Origin: RQOF01 sp964461135
GTDB lineage: Bacteria; Calditrichota; Calditrichia; RBG-13-44-9
Assembly (NCBI GenBank): GCA_964461135.1
Contig: CAYWTB010000002.1
Location: 67,077-131,076 of the forward strand
Direction: 5' to 3'
DNA length: 64,000 nucleotides
In this document: in pieces, positions 1-8,163 of the stretch
Position numbering within the stretch: position 1 is the stretch's first letter
How the letters are laid out: each line of letters starts with the position of its first letter
Translations under genes and position numbers: made by a program
Notes under the pieces: generated by a model
The model's input: only the letters and a program-made list of their open reading frames with translations
Database searches by the model: none
What the model was told of the DNA's origin: nothing

Positions 1-230
1 ACCTGAATTTCAGATTTCAGCCAAACCGATATTGCAACCTTCTTTTTCACATCAACCTTGGGATCAACGGCAATCACCACATCATAATTCTTCAAGATCT
101 TAATGGTCACACCTTTTCCCTCCTGAATCGGAATCACTTTTCTTTCCCACTTCGCACTCATCTGATCTCCCACATCTTCCACTTTTTCCGAATTCCAGTA
201 TAATATACGTTGCATTTTTGGGTTTAGCAT
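1..230 (-). CDS. Partial hypothetical protein, cut by the left window edge
   Basis: An open frame on the minus strand enters from the left edge and begins at ATG 230; a second in-frame ATG lies at 215. The visible N-terminus reads MLNPKMQRILYWNSEK and goes on for about 75 residues rich in K, V and I with no recognisable motif. No good ribosome-binding site precedes either ATG. It lies downstream of the helicase gene in the same direction, separated by a hairpin, so it may be a further gene of the replication block. The operator-like palindrome at 223-236 overlaps the first ATG, which slightly favours 215. No function can be assigned. Confidence 0.5.
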   Translation of the reverse strand, partial: MLNPKMQRILYWNSEKVEDVGDQMSAKWERKVIPIQEGKGVTIKILKNYDVVIAVDPKVDVKKKVAISVWLKSEIQ

Positions 231-236
231 ACTAAA
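223..236. promoter_or_regulatory. Operator-like inverted repeat TTTAG-N4-CTAAA
   Basis: TTTAGCATACTAAA is a 5-bp inverted repeat around four bases. The half-site TTTAG(T/C)AT recurs twice upstream of the ATPase gene that opens the replication block (5857-5867 and 5887-5897). A shared repressor binding both transcription units of the element is an inference. Confidence 0.4.
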
Positions 237-270
237 TTATGACTGCATCTCCCATATCCACCACATCCCT

Positions 271-295
271 GGGCGAGCATTCACACTGCTCGCCC
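271..295. terminator. Strong hairpin after the helicase gene
   Basis: GGGCGAGCA (271-279) pairs with TGCTCGCCC (287-295) around a 7-nt loop. The T-run (TTTTATTT) follows on the plus strand, whereas the helicase gene ending at 302 is on the minus strand, where the tail is not T-rich. It may be an imperfect terminator for the helicase transcript or an RNA-stabilising hairpin. Confidence 0.5.
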
Positions 296-301
296 TTTTA
301 T

Positions 302-2716
302 TTACATCTGAATATCCTTCTGAATTTCCCGGATTTCCTTTATCACTTCCTTTCGGAATGCCTCATTTACCGTAGCCACATTACCATCCGCAACATCCTG
401 AGTCAAATCATCATATCCGGCATCAAATCCTAACTCTGCCAGAAACCGTGACGGTTCGGTTTCCTGATTGAACCTTGTCAGTACATGGCTTAAATACACT
501 CGCTGGATCGCTCGGGTAATAGCCACATACAACAACCGTCTTTCTTCTTCCACATCAGAAGCCCTGGAATGGGGCAGAATCTTTTCAGAAACACCAATAA
601 CAAAGATCACCTTGAACTCCAGGCCCTTACTTCGATGAATGGTTTTCAATTCGACCGCATTGGCCTCACCCGATCCGGAACCATCCAGTTTCGCCAGATA
701 TTCAAGAAACTCATCAATCGTCTTAAAATGATCGGCCAGCGTAGAGAGCTCACTCAATTTTTCAATTTTCTCCACGGCCACACCTTCTTCATGGTTATCC
801 ATGATCCAGTCATCGTATTTCAATCGCTCCCGAACCACGTTCATATATCCACCAACCGTATCCAATTCCAATTCCCGGATATATTCAACGTGGGAAGCAA
901 ACTCCCGGGCATTCGTATTCATATAATTATGGCTGAACGTACCCGATTTCAAAGCCTCGATCAATGATGTACTTTTTGCCTTTTCCTTTAACTGTCCCAC
1001 AAAACTTTGCCCTAAATACCGATTCGGTTTATTAACAACCCGTTCCAGGGCTTCCATGTCCGTATCATCATGAATGTATTTAATGAAGGAAACCATATCC
1101 TTGATCTCGGCAGAATTGTAGAAAGACTGTTCAACCTTGTAAGGAATCGCTCGTCTAATCAGAGCTTCTTCAAGCGGTCTGGATTGTGCATTGGTCCGGT
1201 ACAAAATGGCAATGTCTTTATATTCAATTCCGGCAGTCTTGGACAGGGTTACAATTTCTTCCACGATCTCATCCGCTTCCTCGTCACCATCCAGAAACGA
1301 ATCATAAAATTGAATATGACCATCTTCCTTCCGGAAAGCCCTGGTTCTCGAAAATTTCCATTTGGCTTGATCCATCAGATCATTTCCCAACTCAATAATG
1401 TTCTTCGGACACCGGTAATTGTACTCCAGTTCAATGATCTTGCCTTGCGGAAAATACTTGGTGAAATAAACAGCGTATTCCGGAACTGCTCCCCGGAAAG
1501 CATAAATGCTGTTGTGGGTCAATAAACCATCCGCAACATAGGTTTCATGCTGGTCCACTTTCAGGGAATAAACAGGCTCGTTCTCAACCATGTCATATTC
1601 AATCGTAACCGGCTCCCATGCACCATCCCTGCTCCCATCATACACACAGACCCGCATCTGTTCGGGAACAAGTTCATCTGTCCGTACAATTTTCTCGGGC
1701 ACTCCATTGGCATGGCGAATCAACCACTTGTGTTCCGGCGTACATTGAGTTGATTTAAAACCGGCACTCACTCTCGCCAAGGGCCCGGTATAAAACCGTT
1801 CACTCTTTTCCAATACCCTATATGCTGGCCTTCCCCGCCCAACAAAGCCCTTATCAGAGCGTGAATAACTAACCACATAATCACCCACCTCAATTTCTTC
1901 AATCGGCTTCCAACCAAGACTCGCACACAAAACCATCGTTCCGGCAGGCTGGCACTGTCTGGGGTCACCAACCGCGAAAAAATTTTGATTTTTCGCCTGC
2001 AACATAGTAGATACTTCAAGCTGAACTTTGTTCGTATCTTGAAATTCATCCATCAAAATAAATCTGAATTTGTTCTGATAAAGTTCAAGAATCTGAGGCT
2101 TAGCTTTGAACATCCAATAGGTTTCAGAAAGCATATCATCAAAACCAATCATCCGGTTCATTTCTCTCATGCGTTCATAGTACGAATAGAAATCAATAAA
2201 CCAATCTTCCTTCCACCGTTCTACACCCTGTTCTTCCAAGAACTGAACATAGTCATGGATGGTCATGCAACTATTCTTAATCACTCCAATTTTCTTAATA
2301 GCAATTTTCGGATTCTGGAAATTAGTCGTCTCCAGCCTTAATTCCTTAAAACAGTCTTTAACGAATTTAAGCTGTCCCCAGGAATCCATGATCTGATAAC
2401 CTCTCATATTCGGTTTCCACATGGCAATCGACTCACGCAAGATTTTGTTCAACTGACTGTGAATCGTTCCCACATTTAAGGTCTGAACATGATCACCTAC
2501 AATTGCCATCAACCTGGTTTTCATCTCATTTGCAGCATCATTGGTAAAGGTGAACACCAGCATATCGCTCGGTTTCACGTCCTTCTGTATAAGTTTTCCC
2601 ACCCGATGTGTCAGCACGGATGTTTTTCCGCTTCCCGCTCCAGCGATCACAAGCCACTGCCCATCAAACGTGTCCACGGCTTCTGCTTGTCGATCATCAA
2701 AACTTGACTTTCCCAT
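302..2716 (-). CDS. UvrD/PcrA-type superfamily 1 helicase interrupted by a mini-intein
   Basis: The 804-aa precursor contains a superfamily 1A 3'-5' DNA helicase: Q-motif (FDDRQAEAV), Walker A AGAGSGKT at about 25-32, Walker B MDEFQDTN at about 222-229, motif III split as GDPRQ / SIYAFRGA, and the late motifs KTIHRSKGLEF and RRLLYVAITRA. Removing the 148-aa intein (residues 255-402) leaves a host protein of 656 aa, a normal length for a compact UvrD/Rep-like enzyme. The start at 2716 has an AAAGG ribosome site. It is the last complete gene of the minus-strand replication block, after the helicase loader. It probably unwinds DNA during replication or recombination of the resident element; the cell presumably has its own UvrD elsewhere. 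Confidence 0.93.
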   Translation of the reverse strand: MGKSSFDDRQAEAVDTFDGQWLVIAGAGSGKTSVLTHRVGKLIQKDVKPSDMLVFTFTNDAANEMKTRLMAIVGDHVQTLNVGTIHSQLNKILRESIAMWKPNMRGYQIMDSWGQLKFVKDCFKELRLETTNFQNPKIAIKKIGVIKNSCMTIHDYVQFLEEQGVERWKEDWFIDFYSYYERMREMNRMIGFDDMLSETYWMFKAKPQILELYQNKFRFILMDEFQDTNKVQLEVSTMLQAKNQNFFAVGDPRQCQPAGTMVLCASLGWKPIEEIEVGDYVVSYSRSDKGFVGRGRPAYRVLEKSERFYTGPLARVSAGFKSTQCTPEHKWLIRHANGVPEKIVRTDELVPEQMRVCVYDGSRDGAWEPVTIEYDMVENEPVYSLKVDQHETYVADGLLTHNSIYAFRGAVPEYAVYFTKYFPQGKIIELEYNYRCPKNIIELGNDLMDQAKWKFSRTRAFRKEDGHIQFYDSFLDGDEEADEIVEEIVTLSKTAGIEYKDIAILYRTNAQSRPLEEALIRRAIPYKVEQSFYNSAEIKDMVSFIKYIHDDTDMEALERVVNKPNRYLGQSFVGQLKEKAKSTSLIEALKSGTFSHNYMNTNAREFASHVEYIRELELDTVGGYMNVVRERLKYDDWIMDNHEEGVAVEKIEKLSELSTLADHFKTIDEFLEYLAKLDGSGSGEANAVELKTIHRSKGLEFKVIFVIGVSEKILPHSRASDVEEERRLLYVAITRAIQRVYLSHVLTRFNQETEPSRFLAELGFDAGYDDLTQDVADGNVATVNEAFRKEVIKEIREIQKDIQM
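1511..1954 (-). other. Mini-intein coding segment inside the helicase gene
   Basis: Residues 255-402 of the precursor form a 148-aa class 1 intein. It starts with Cys255 (CQPAGTMV), has an IEEIEVGDYVVSY block, a TPEH block-B motif, and ends with a block F/G segment HETYVADGLLTHN followed by Ser403 as the +1 extein residue. Nothing between the splicing blocks resembles a LAGLIDADG or HNH endonuclease, so it is a mini-intein. It splits helicase motif III exactly between GDPRQ and SIYAFRGA, a site close to the ATP-binding pocket, so splicing should be needed for activity. The splicing residues (C1, block-B His, terminal His-Asn, +1 Ser) are all present. Confidence 0.93.
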
Positions 2717-2837
2717 ATCTTTTATCCTTTCGGTCAGTTGAACAGTTGATCAAATTTTCATGTATGTATAGATAAAATACATTGTTAGAAATCCTTTGTC
2801 AGGGGAAAAAAGTTATATATTCAATAATTACAATAGT

Positions 2838-3689
2838 TTATAGCACATTTAGCCCATCAAAAAAGGGCTTATTGTCCATTCGAATAAAATTGGACTTTTT
2901 TCGAGTCAGCCTTGCCCAAATCCGCTTTCCGCATCTGGGCATGATGTCAGGCAAACTATAATTCGTGGCAAAAACAATAATTTTCTCGGATTCAACCGCT
3001 TCTTCAATCACCCGGTAGGCTCGTTCGTAGATCCAGTTCTTCTCGGTATAATTGTAAAACAGAAATTCATCCCACATCACCACATCGGCCTTACTAAATG
3101 CCTCATACAACTCCTTTTCTATCGGCTCGGTCGAATCAAATCCTTCTTTTATTTTTCCGAACATCACCGGTTCATTTATGTAAAAACAGGGAATCTCAGC
3201 CAACGACAATTTGTTGGTCAACGCACCCAATAATGCACTCTTACCCGTGTTGTTCGGTCCGGACAAAATCACGAACGGCTTTCCTTTCTGAAAATTCTCC
3301 AAATCCCTCAAATACCCAAATGCTTTCTCGGCACCCTTTCTGACTTCCAGACCCTTAAAGGCAAACCTACCGTAATCTTCCGGAATCCCTGAATTCCTGA
3401 AAATCTGCTTTATGCGGTTCATCTTGGCTTTCTGAAAATCAGCAACTTGTCTCTGGTACTCCCTCCTTTTTTCAATTCTGACACAGTTTGGACATTCACC
3501 CCTTTTCCACGGATACTCCACCTTCTTGAAAATCCATTCTTTACTGATCACCCAATCATCATTGACCACACCGCAAACCGAACATTTCCATTGAGTCTTT
3601 GGACGAGTTGCTTCAATCTCCGGAGTTACCAGATTCATTACCTCCCCAATGGATTCTCCCACGGATTTCATCTCGGCGATTCTTTCCAT
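2838..3689 (-). CDS. DnaC/IstB-like helicase-loader ATPase with N-terminal zinc finger
   Basis: This 283-aa protein has a four-cysteine zinc finger (C36, C39, C66, C69) followed by an AAA+ ATPase: Walker A GPNNTGKS at 144-151, Walker B VVMWDEF near 206-212, a sensor-like FATNY and a C-terminal arginine-rich RIWARL. The arrangement matches phage and plasmid DnaC-type loaders that place replicative helicase on single-stranded DNA. Its ATG directly follows the stop of the upstream 241-aa gene, so the two are co-transcribed and probably translationally coupled. A gap of about 120 bp separates it from the helicase gene. IstB-type transposition ATPases share the fold, but no transposase is present. 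Confidence 0.8.
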   Translation of the reverse strand: MERIAEMKSVGESIGEVMNLVTPEIEATRPKTQWKCSVCGVVNDDWVISKEWIFKKVEYPWKRGECPNCVRIEKRREYQRQVADFQKAKMNRIKQIFRNSGIPEDYGRFAFKGLEVRKGAEKAFGYLRDLENFQKGKPFVILSGPNNTGKSALLGALTNKLSLAEIPCFYINEPVMFGKIKEGFDSTEPIEKELYEAFSKADVVMWDEFLFYNYTEKNWIYERAYRVIEEAVESEKIIVFATNYSLPDIMPRCGKRIWARLTRKKSNFIRMDNKPFFDGLNVL

Positions 3690-4415
3690 CTAAAATCCCT
3701 CAACATTCTTCTTGAATTTCCTCGCCCTCCCATTCATCAAAACTTTTTTCAGATAATTATGATTTCGCATATCCGTCATTTTTCGATCTGCCACCATCCG
3801 AACATTTTCAATAAACCTCGGCTTATCAAACACATAACGCTTTCCACCATATTTCAGAGTGCCAGTGGAATACATGTCCACCAGTTCCTCCAGTAATCGA
3901 ATACGTTTTTCGATACTCATTGTATCAATGGACTGGTTTTTTTCGATCTGGGCTTTGGTCATAAAACTTTTCAAATACATCCTTACCACTTCTCGCTCTT
4001 GGAAATTGAATCTTAAATACAGTTCGGATACCTTGTTCTCTAAACTGCCAGTCTCTGCCATTTCTATTCCCACAGCGTTCAAATCTTCCAAAGAAAATTG
4101 ATCAGTCAATACTTTGACCTTTTTCAAAGCAAGCCTCAGTGACGGTTTTTGGGTGAAACGCTCCAAATCCTTTACGTAATAGACGCCCCGGATCCGACCG
4201 ATCCAGCCCGCAATAAACAAACTTCTTAATAATGTCTGTCGGTATTTTCCGGGAACGCCCGCTAAATCATAGATCTCCTGCTCGGTCAGAACAGACTCAT
4301 CACAGAACACCCCGCTCACCGGCATCGTCATAGCGAGATCCGCAATACAATACGCATAATATCGATGGGCTGGACCCAAACGGTCCAACCCATCATGTCT
4401 TGTAAACGTAATCAT
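3690..4415 (-). CDS. Unknown protein of the replication block, possible initiator or loader partner
   Basis: A 241-aa basic, mostly helical protein. No family is recognised. Residues 40-90 (LTEQEIYDLAGVPGKYRQTLLRS, shown here only as its theme: an acidic helix, a Gly-Pro turn, then a basic helix ending in GVYYV) read like a winged-helix segment. The last 30 residues are strongly basic. It lies between the SSB-like gene (15 bp upstream) and the DnaC-like loader (immediately downstream), the position often held by phage replication initiators or DnaD-like proteins. That role is inferred from position only. Confidence 0.6.
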   Translation of the reverse strand: MITFTRHDGLDRLGPAHRYYAYCIADLAMTMPVSGVFCDESVLTEQEIYDLAGVPGKYRQTLLRSLFIAGWIGRIRGVYYVKDLERFTQKPSLRLALKKVKVLTDQFSLEDLNAVGIEMAETGSLENKVSELYLRFNFQEREVVRMYLKSFMTKAQIEKNQSIDTMSIEKRIRLLEELVDMYSTGTLKYGGKRYVFDKPRFIENVRMVADRKMTDMRNHNYLKKVLMNGRARKFKKNVEGF

Positions 4416-4430
4416 TCCGAAAATCCTGGA

Positions 4431-4940
4431 TTAAAACGGAACATTGTCATCTTCATCCGCAGGATTCGGAGCCGGTCCATCAGAACCTTTTTCTTCCTGA
4501 AAATCAACCTTGGTAGGATCAACCGTAATATCAACCGGATCATTCTGACCAAGTTCAGACGGAAATACACTATCAACCCGCGTTCCCGCATCACCACTCT
4601 GTTTGGTATATTCCCGAACATCAATCCGGCAAACCCGACCAATAAATCCCTTCTCGTCAAAAGCGGATCCCTTGAAAGACACATTGAGCATTTCACAGAA
4701 TCCCCGGAAATAGTTTAGTGTGTTTGGCTGCAAACTTCTTGAACCAAATACCACACCACCCTGGGAATCTCCTGAAATGACCTCATATTTAATATTCAAT
4801 TTCGGGAATCCTTTCTGGTCGGTTTGAACCTCAATGTCCACAATCTTGGCCTCATAAATCCCGGGATCAATTTTCACACCACCCGGAGCCCAGCTTTCCA
4901 GATTTTCAAAATTTGTGTCTTGGGGCAACTTAATTGGCAT
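4431..4940 (-). CDS. Phage-type single-stranded-DNA-binding-like protein
   Basis: A protein of about 169 aa beginning MPIKLPQDTNFE. The start at 4940 was chosen because AAGGAGA lies nine bases upstream; a longer reading from 5018 would overlap the upstream gene and lacks such a site. The body looks like the DUF669-type proteins found beside phage recombination ATPases (GIYEAKIVDIEVQTD; KLNIKYEVISG). The C-terminus is acidic and ends DEDDNVPF, like the protein-interaction tail of SSB. It probably coats single-stranded DNA for the neighbouring RecA-fold ATPase and recruits replication proteins. The OB-fold is inferred, not shown. Confidence 0.7.
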   Translation of the reverse strand: MPIKLPQDTNFENLESWAPGGVKIDPGIYEAKIVDIEVQTDQKGFPKLNIKYEVISGDSQGGVVFGSRSLQPNTLNYFRGFCEMLNVSFKGSAFDEKGFIGRVCRIDVREYTKQSGDAGTRVDSVFPSELGQNDPVDITVDPTKVDFQEEKGSDGPAPNPADEDDNVPF

Positions 4941-4956
4941 AGTACATCTCCTTTCT

Positions 4957-5814
4957 TTAGGCTTTTTGTGCAACTGGTTTAGGTTTTGGGTCTGCAGGAG
5001 CAGGCTTCTTTGTTTCATCTGCTTTTGGCTTCTCGGCCGATGGATCCGGGTTCTGAGTCACTGCCTTTTTCAATTCAGTGAACAAAACTGTGTAGTCAGC
5101 CGGTATCACTTCCGGGAATCCCCGGAAACTTCTCTTGGCTGCCACCGTCATGGTAGGCTTAAAACTAATCACCCTTTCTTCCACGTCACCCTTGGTCCGC
5201 AATTCCATGTGACCACAAAAATCAATGACATGGAGAAATTCTTTGGCAAACGTCCGCCCCACTTTCGGAAACAGCATGGATCTTTTCGCACCGGTTCCCT
5301 CAATCTCAACCTCATAGGTATCTTCATGAGCCTCGATCATAACATTGATACCTCTCCGGTTCAGGGCTTTGAGCAACCGCAAATACTCCCTACCCTTGTT
5401 TGCAGCATCTCCATACTCTTTCAGGGTGATGAACTTTTTGCCACGGGCATACTGCAAACCGAATTCCAGAAATTTCTGTAACTCCGACCAACTGTTAATG
5501 AATAACCACTTCACGCCCATTTTGTCATAAGGCGATGCGTCCGGAAATTCCTTCAAAAATTCATTCCAAGCCTTCAATGCTTCAATCATATCCTTTTGCA
5601 TTGAGAACTGAATAAAAGGAATATCCAGACCGTGCAGAGCTCTCATTACCCCACCTTCTTCAAATTCCGCTATCAGAATTTTCTTCCAATAACTTTTCGG
5701 CAGGGTACTTACGAGCGTTGTCTTGCCCAGACCGGACTGACTGTAAACACAGACAGTGACACCGTGCTTACCAAGGTCAGCCGTATCTATGGCAGAAACG
5801 ATCTGTACTCCCAT
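4957..5814 (-). CDS. RecA-fold phage ATPase (AAA_24 / Sak4-like)
   Basis: A 285-aa protein with Walker A SQSGLGKTT at about 25-33 and a Walker-B-like hydrophobic strand (VKWLFINSWSE) near residue 100. It resembles the phage nucleotide-binding proteins grouped with Sak4 single-strand annealing ATPases, which work with a phage SSB; an SSB-like gene follows 16 bp downstream. The C-terminal 40 residues are low-complexity and rich in Lys, Pro and Ala. It is the first gene of the replication block and has GAAAGGATAGG as ribosome site. Function as an annealing/recombination ATPase is inferred from family and context. Confidence 0.75.
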   Translation of the reverse strand: MGVQIVSAIDTADLGKHGVTVCVYSQSGLGKTTLVSTLPKSYWKKILIAEFEEGGVMRALHGLDIPFIQFSMQKDMIEALKAWNEFLKEFPDASPYDKMGVKWLFINSWSELQKFLEFGLQYARGKKFITLKEYGDAANKGREYLRLLKALNRRGINVMIEAHEDTYEVEIEGTGAKRSMLFPKVGRTFAKEFLHVIDFCGHMELRTKGDVEERVISFKPTMTVAAKRSFRGFPEVIPADYTVLFTELKKAVTQNPDPSAEKPKADETKKPAPADPKPKPVAQKA

Positions 5815-5856
5815 ATCCTATCCTTTCTTTTTTAGGTTGAACTATTAGGCAAATAT

Positions 5857-5910
5857 CAGTTTAGTATGATGTTTGCGTATAAATTGCAATTTAGTATACT
5901 GCATTGTCAA
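5857..5910 (-). promoter_or_regulatory. Promoter/operator region of the replication block
   Basis: On the minus strand a perfect TTGACA (5910-5905) lies about 90 bp before the ATPase start. Two copies of CARTTTAGTAT as read on the plus strand (5857-5867 and 5887-5897) are exactly 30 bp apart, about three helical turns, so a regulator could bind both on one face. The same half-site occurs at 223-236. No -10 box is ideally spaced from TTGACA, so the exact promoter is uncertain. Confidence 0.45.
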
Positions 5911-6001
5911 GTTAAAATTTTTTAGTCCTTAAATATTTTTACTGTAAACCCATTCTGAAACATTTTTCATTCTAAAATCGATGATTTTCTTATAATGTAT
6001 C

Positions 6002-6014
6002 GCGATATTATCGC
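6002..6014. repeat. 13-bp perfect palindrome near the tRNA gene
   Basis: GCGATATTATCGC is a perfect palindrome around a central T, between the tRNA-Pro gene and the replication block. It could be an operator or part of an attachment region. No second copy was seen in the window. Confidence 0.3.
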
Positions 6015-6068
6015 ATTTTGCAAAATTGGAAATTTCGGGGAAGATGCTGGAAGCCTTGATTTGACTTG

Positions 6069-6143
6069 TCGGGGCGAGAGGATTTGAACCTCCGGCCTCC
6101 TGGTCCCGAACCAGGCGCGCTAACCAGACTGCGCTACGCCCCG
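6069..6143 (-). tRNA. tRNA-Pro (anticodon CGG)
   Basis: The minus strand folds as a complete cloverleaf: acceptor CGGGGCG/CGCCCCG, D-stem GCGC/GCGC, anticodon stem CCTGG/CCAGG with loop TTCGGGA (anticodon CGG), and T-arm GGAGG-TTCAAAT-CCTCT. The discriminator is A6069 and CCA is not encoded. The 3' end faces the replication block, a typical integration orientation. A T-run (TTTTTT) flanks the 5' side on the plus strand. Confidence 0.95.
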
Positions 6144-6374
6144 TTTTTTCAACCAAAAAATATAGATAAATTAAGGGTCCAATTCAACAAGAAACAAAAT
6201 TTAAGCCGGGCTTTTCCGAAAGAAATTCGCTTCCAGTTCAAATAGAAACCGTCCAGAGTCTGCCCTACCCCTTAATAAATAAAATATTTCTTTTGTCATA
6301 ACACTAATTTTTTAAATTTACATCAGATCTGGTCAATTCTGTAAAAATAATCCGGACGTAATTAGGCGGGGTTC

Positions 6375-7631
6375 ATGATGAAACTGAAACTGCATTGGCA
6401 AATACTGATCAGCCTGATCCTTGGTTTGTTGCTGGGTCTGCTGTCCAGGCCGCTTGGTTTTCAGAACATTATGGTAACCAAAGTAGCAATCCTGGGTACT
6501 ATTTTTCTCCGTGCACTACGTATGATTATTGTTCCTCTGATTTTCTCCAGCATCATTTCCGGTGTTACCAGCATCCGCTCTGCCGAAAGTTTTGGCCGCT
6601 TGAGCGGCAAGACCATTCTTTATTATATCTCGACCAGCCTGCTGGCAATTTTCACCGGCCTGTTTCTGGTAAATTTTTTTCATCCCGGTGTTAAACCGGG
6701 GTTGAAAGATCTGCTGGGATTTGAAAAAATGCCCTCGGAGCTGCAAACCTCCGTAGAAAGTCTGGATGAAACCCTGCTGGGCATCATACCGGTGAATCCT
6801 ATTCAATCCATGGCCAGGGGAGACATGCTTCCCATCATATTCTTCGCCCTGCTTTTCGGTTTCTTTATAACCCGTGCACCGAAACCCTACCGGGAAACCT
6901 TAACGGATTTTTTTCAGGGTATATTTGAAGTGATGATGCGACTTACCCAGTTCATTATCCGTTTCACCCCCGTCGGTGTTTTTGCACTCATGGCCAAAAT
7001 TGTGGCTCAAACCGGGTCGGAAGTATTCGGACCTTTGGGGAATTATATGCTGGTAGTTTTGGCCGGTTTATTATTTCATGCCACTCTGACCCTGCCTGCA
7101 GTGTTATACTTATTTGGACGGATAAATCCACTCCAACATCTTCAGGCTATGTCCAGTGCCCTCATGACTGCCTTTTCCACTGCATCCTCCTCTGCTACCC
7201 TGCCCTTAACCATGGATGCTATGGAAAATAATGCCGGGGTATCCAATAAAATCACCAGCTTTGTGCTGCCGCTGGGTGCCACCATCAATATGGATGGCAC
7301 AGCACTTTATGAATGCGTGGCTGTTATTTTCATTGCCCAGGTCTATGGTATACCCCTCAGCATCACCCAGCAGTTTATTGTTGTTGTTACGGCCCTTCTC
7401 GCCAGCATCGGTGCGGCGGGAATTCCCATGGCTGGATTAGTGATGATGACCATTATTCTCAGGGCAGTGGGATTGCCACTGGAAGGCGTGGGACTCATCC
7501 TGGCAGTCGATCGCATTCTGGATATGCTTCGCACCTCGGTGAATGTGTGGAGTGACAGCTGTGGAACGGTAGTGATCGCCCGGACTGAGGGTGAGACACC
7601 TTTTACCATGATCGGATCTCCTTCCCAATAA
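6375..7631 (+). CDS. Sodium/proton-dicarboxylate or glutamate symporter (DAACS family)
   Basis: A 418-aa inner-membrane protein with about eight hydrophobic segments and the two diagnostic DAACS motifs: a serine-rich hairpin (STASSSATLPLTMD) in the middle and NMDGTALYE in transmembrane segment 7, followed by a second hairpin rich in AAGIPMAG. These build the substrate and sodium site in GltPh and DctA relatives. It probably imports C4-dicarboxylates or acidic amino acids. The gene stands alone between the tRNA and a convergent pterin dehydratase gene. The substrate cannot be decided from sequence; the length is normal for the family. Confidence 0.9.
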   Translation: MMKLKLHWQILISLILGLLLGLLSRPLGFQNIMVTKVAILGTIFLRALRMIIVPLIFSSIISGVTSIRSAESFGRLSGKTILYYISTSLLAIFTGLFLVNFFHPGVKPGLKDLLGFEKMPSELQTSVESLDETLLGIIPVNPIQSMARGDMLPIIFFALLFGFFITRAPKPYRETLTDFFQGIFEVMMRLTQFIIRFTPVGVFALMAKIVAQTGSEVFGPLGNYMLVVLAGLLFHATLTLPAVLYLFGRINPLQHLQAMSSALMTAFSTASSSATLPLTMDAMENNAGVSNKITSFVLPLGATINMDGTALYECVAVIFIAQVYGIPLSITQQFIVVVTALLASIGAAGIPMAGLVMMTIILRAVGLPLEGVGLILAVDRILDMLRTSVNVWSDSCGTVVIARTEGETPFTMIGSPSQ

Positions 7632-7688
7632 AAAAGGCAGATTTTTTCTAATCCACCTTTTTCATTCTCCCGCCATAATAATGCCAGG

Positions 7689-7970
7689 TTATCCCCCGAT
7701 CTTATCTACAGCCACTGCCATTTTGAAATCGCAATTAGTTAAACCTCCTGCATCATGGGTGGAAAAACGCAATGAGACTTTATTGTATACGTTAAACAAT
7801 TCCGGGTGATGGTCCTGCTGTCTGGCCAAATCGGCTACCTTATTAATAAAATCCATTGCCTCATCAAAATTGGTAAATTGCCATTCTTTTTTTATGGCAT
7901 TGCCATCCAGTTTCCAGCCTTTTATTTCTGTAAATTTCTGCTGAACTTCCGTCTGATTCAGTTTATTCAT
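7689..7970 (-). CDS. phhB: Pterin-4a-carbinolamine dehydratase
   Basis: A 93-aa protein with the family signature around QQDHHPELFNVYNKV and HDAGGLTNCD. The first two histidines are the catalytic residues that dehydrate 4a-hydroxytetrahydrobiopterin in aromatic amino acid hydroxylation; many bacteria carry a copy without a hydroxylase, where its role may be pterin or molybdopterin related. The length is typical. An AAAGAGAGG ribosome site precedes the ATG. No phenylalanine hydroxylase gene is near. It is convergent with the symporter gene. Confidence 0.9.
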   Translation of the reverse strand: MNKLNQTEVQQKFTEIKGWKLDGNAIKKEWQFTNFDEAMDFINKVADLARQQDHHPELFNVYNKVSLRFSTHDAGGLTNCDFKMAVAVDKIGG

Positions 7971-8110
7971 AACATGCCTCTCTTTTGAGTTTACAACTAA
8001 AATGCTATATATTAATTACATGTGAGAACAATGATTGTTCCATACTTTTCTGGAACCGCCGGTCAGTTAAGGCTGCTGCCCGGCTATTTTGTATGTAAAT
8101 CCGTCAAAAA

Positions 8111-8142
8111 AAAGGCTGTCTCGAAAAAAAGAAACAGCCTTT
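8111..8142 (-). terminator. Rho-independent terminator downstream of the peroxiredoxin pseudogene
   Basis: AAAGGCTGT (8111-8119) pairs with ACAGCCTTT (8134-8142). On the minus strand the stem is followed by a T-run, placing it as terminator for the gene ending at 8164. Confidence 0.8.
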
Positions 8143-8163
8143 ACAAAAGTTTAAATCAATTAT

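Noticed and set aside
5929..6156. A 75-aa open frame over the tRNA-Pro gene
   Set aside because: It reads through the tRNA on the same strand; the cloverleaf explains the sequence and the translation is not protein-like.
7632..7688. Possible terminator between the convergent symporter and pterin dehydratase genes
   Set aside because: The AAAAAGG and CCTTTTT arms are separated by mismatched sequence; the stem is too imperfect to claim.
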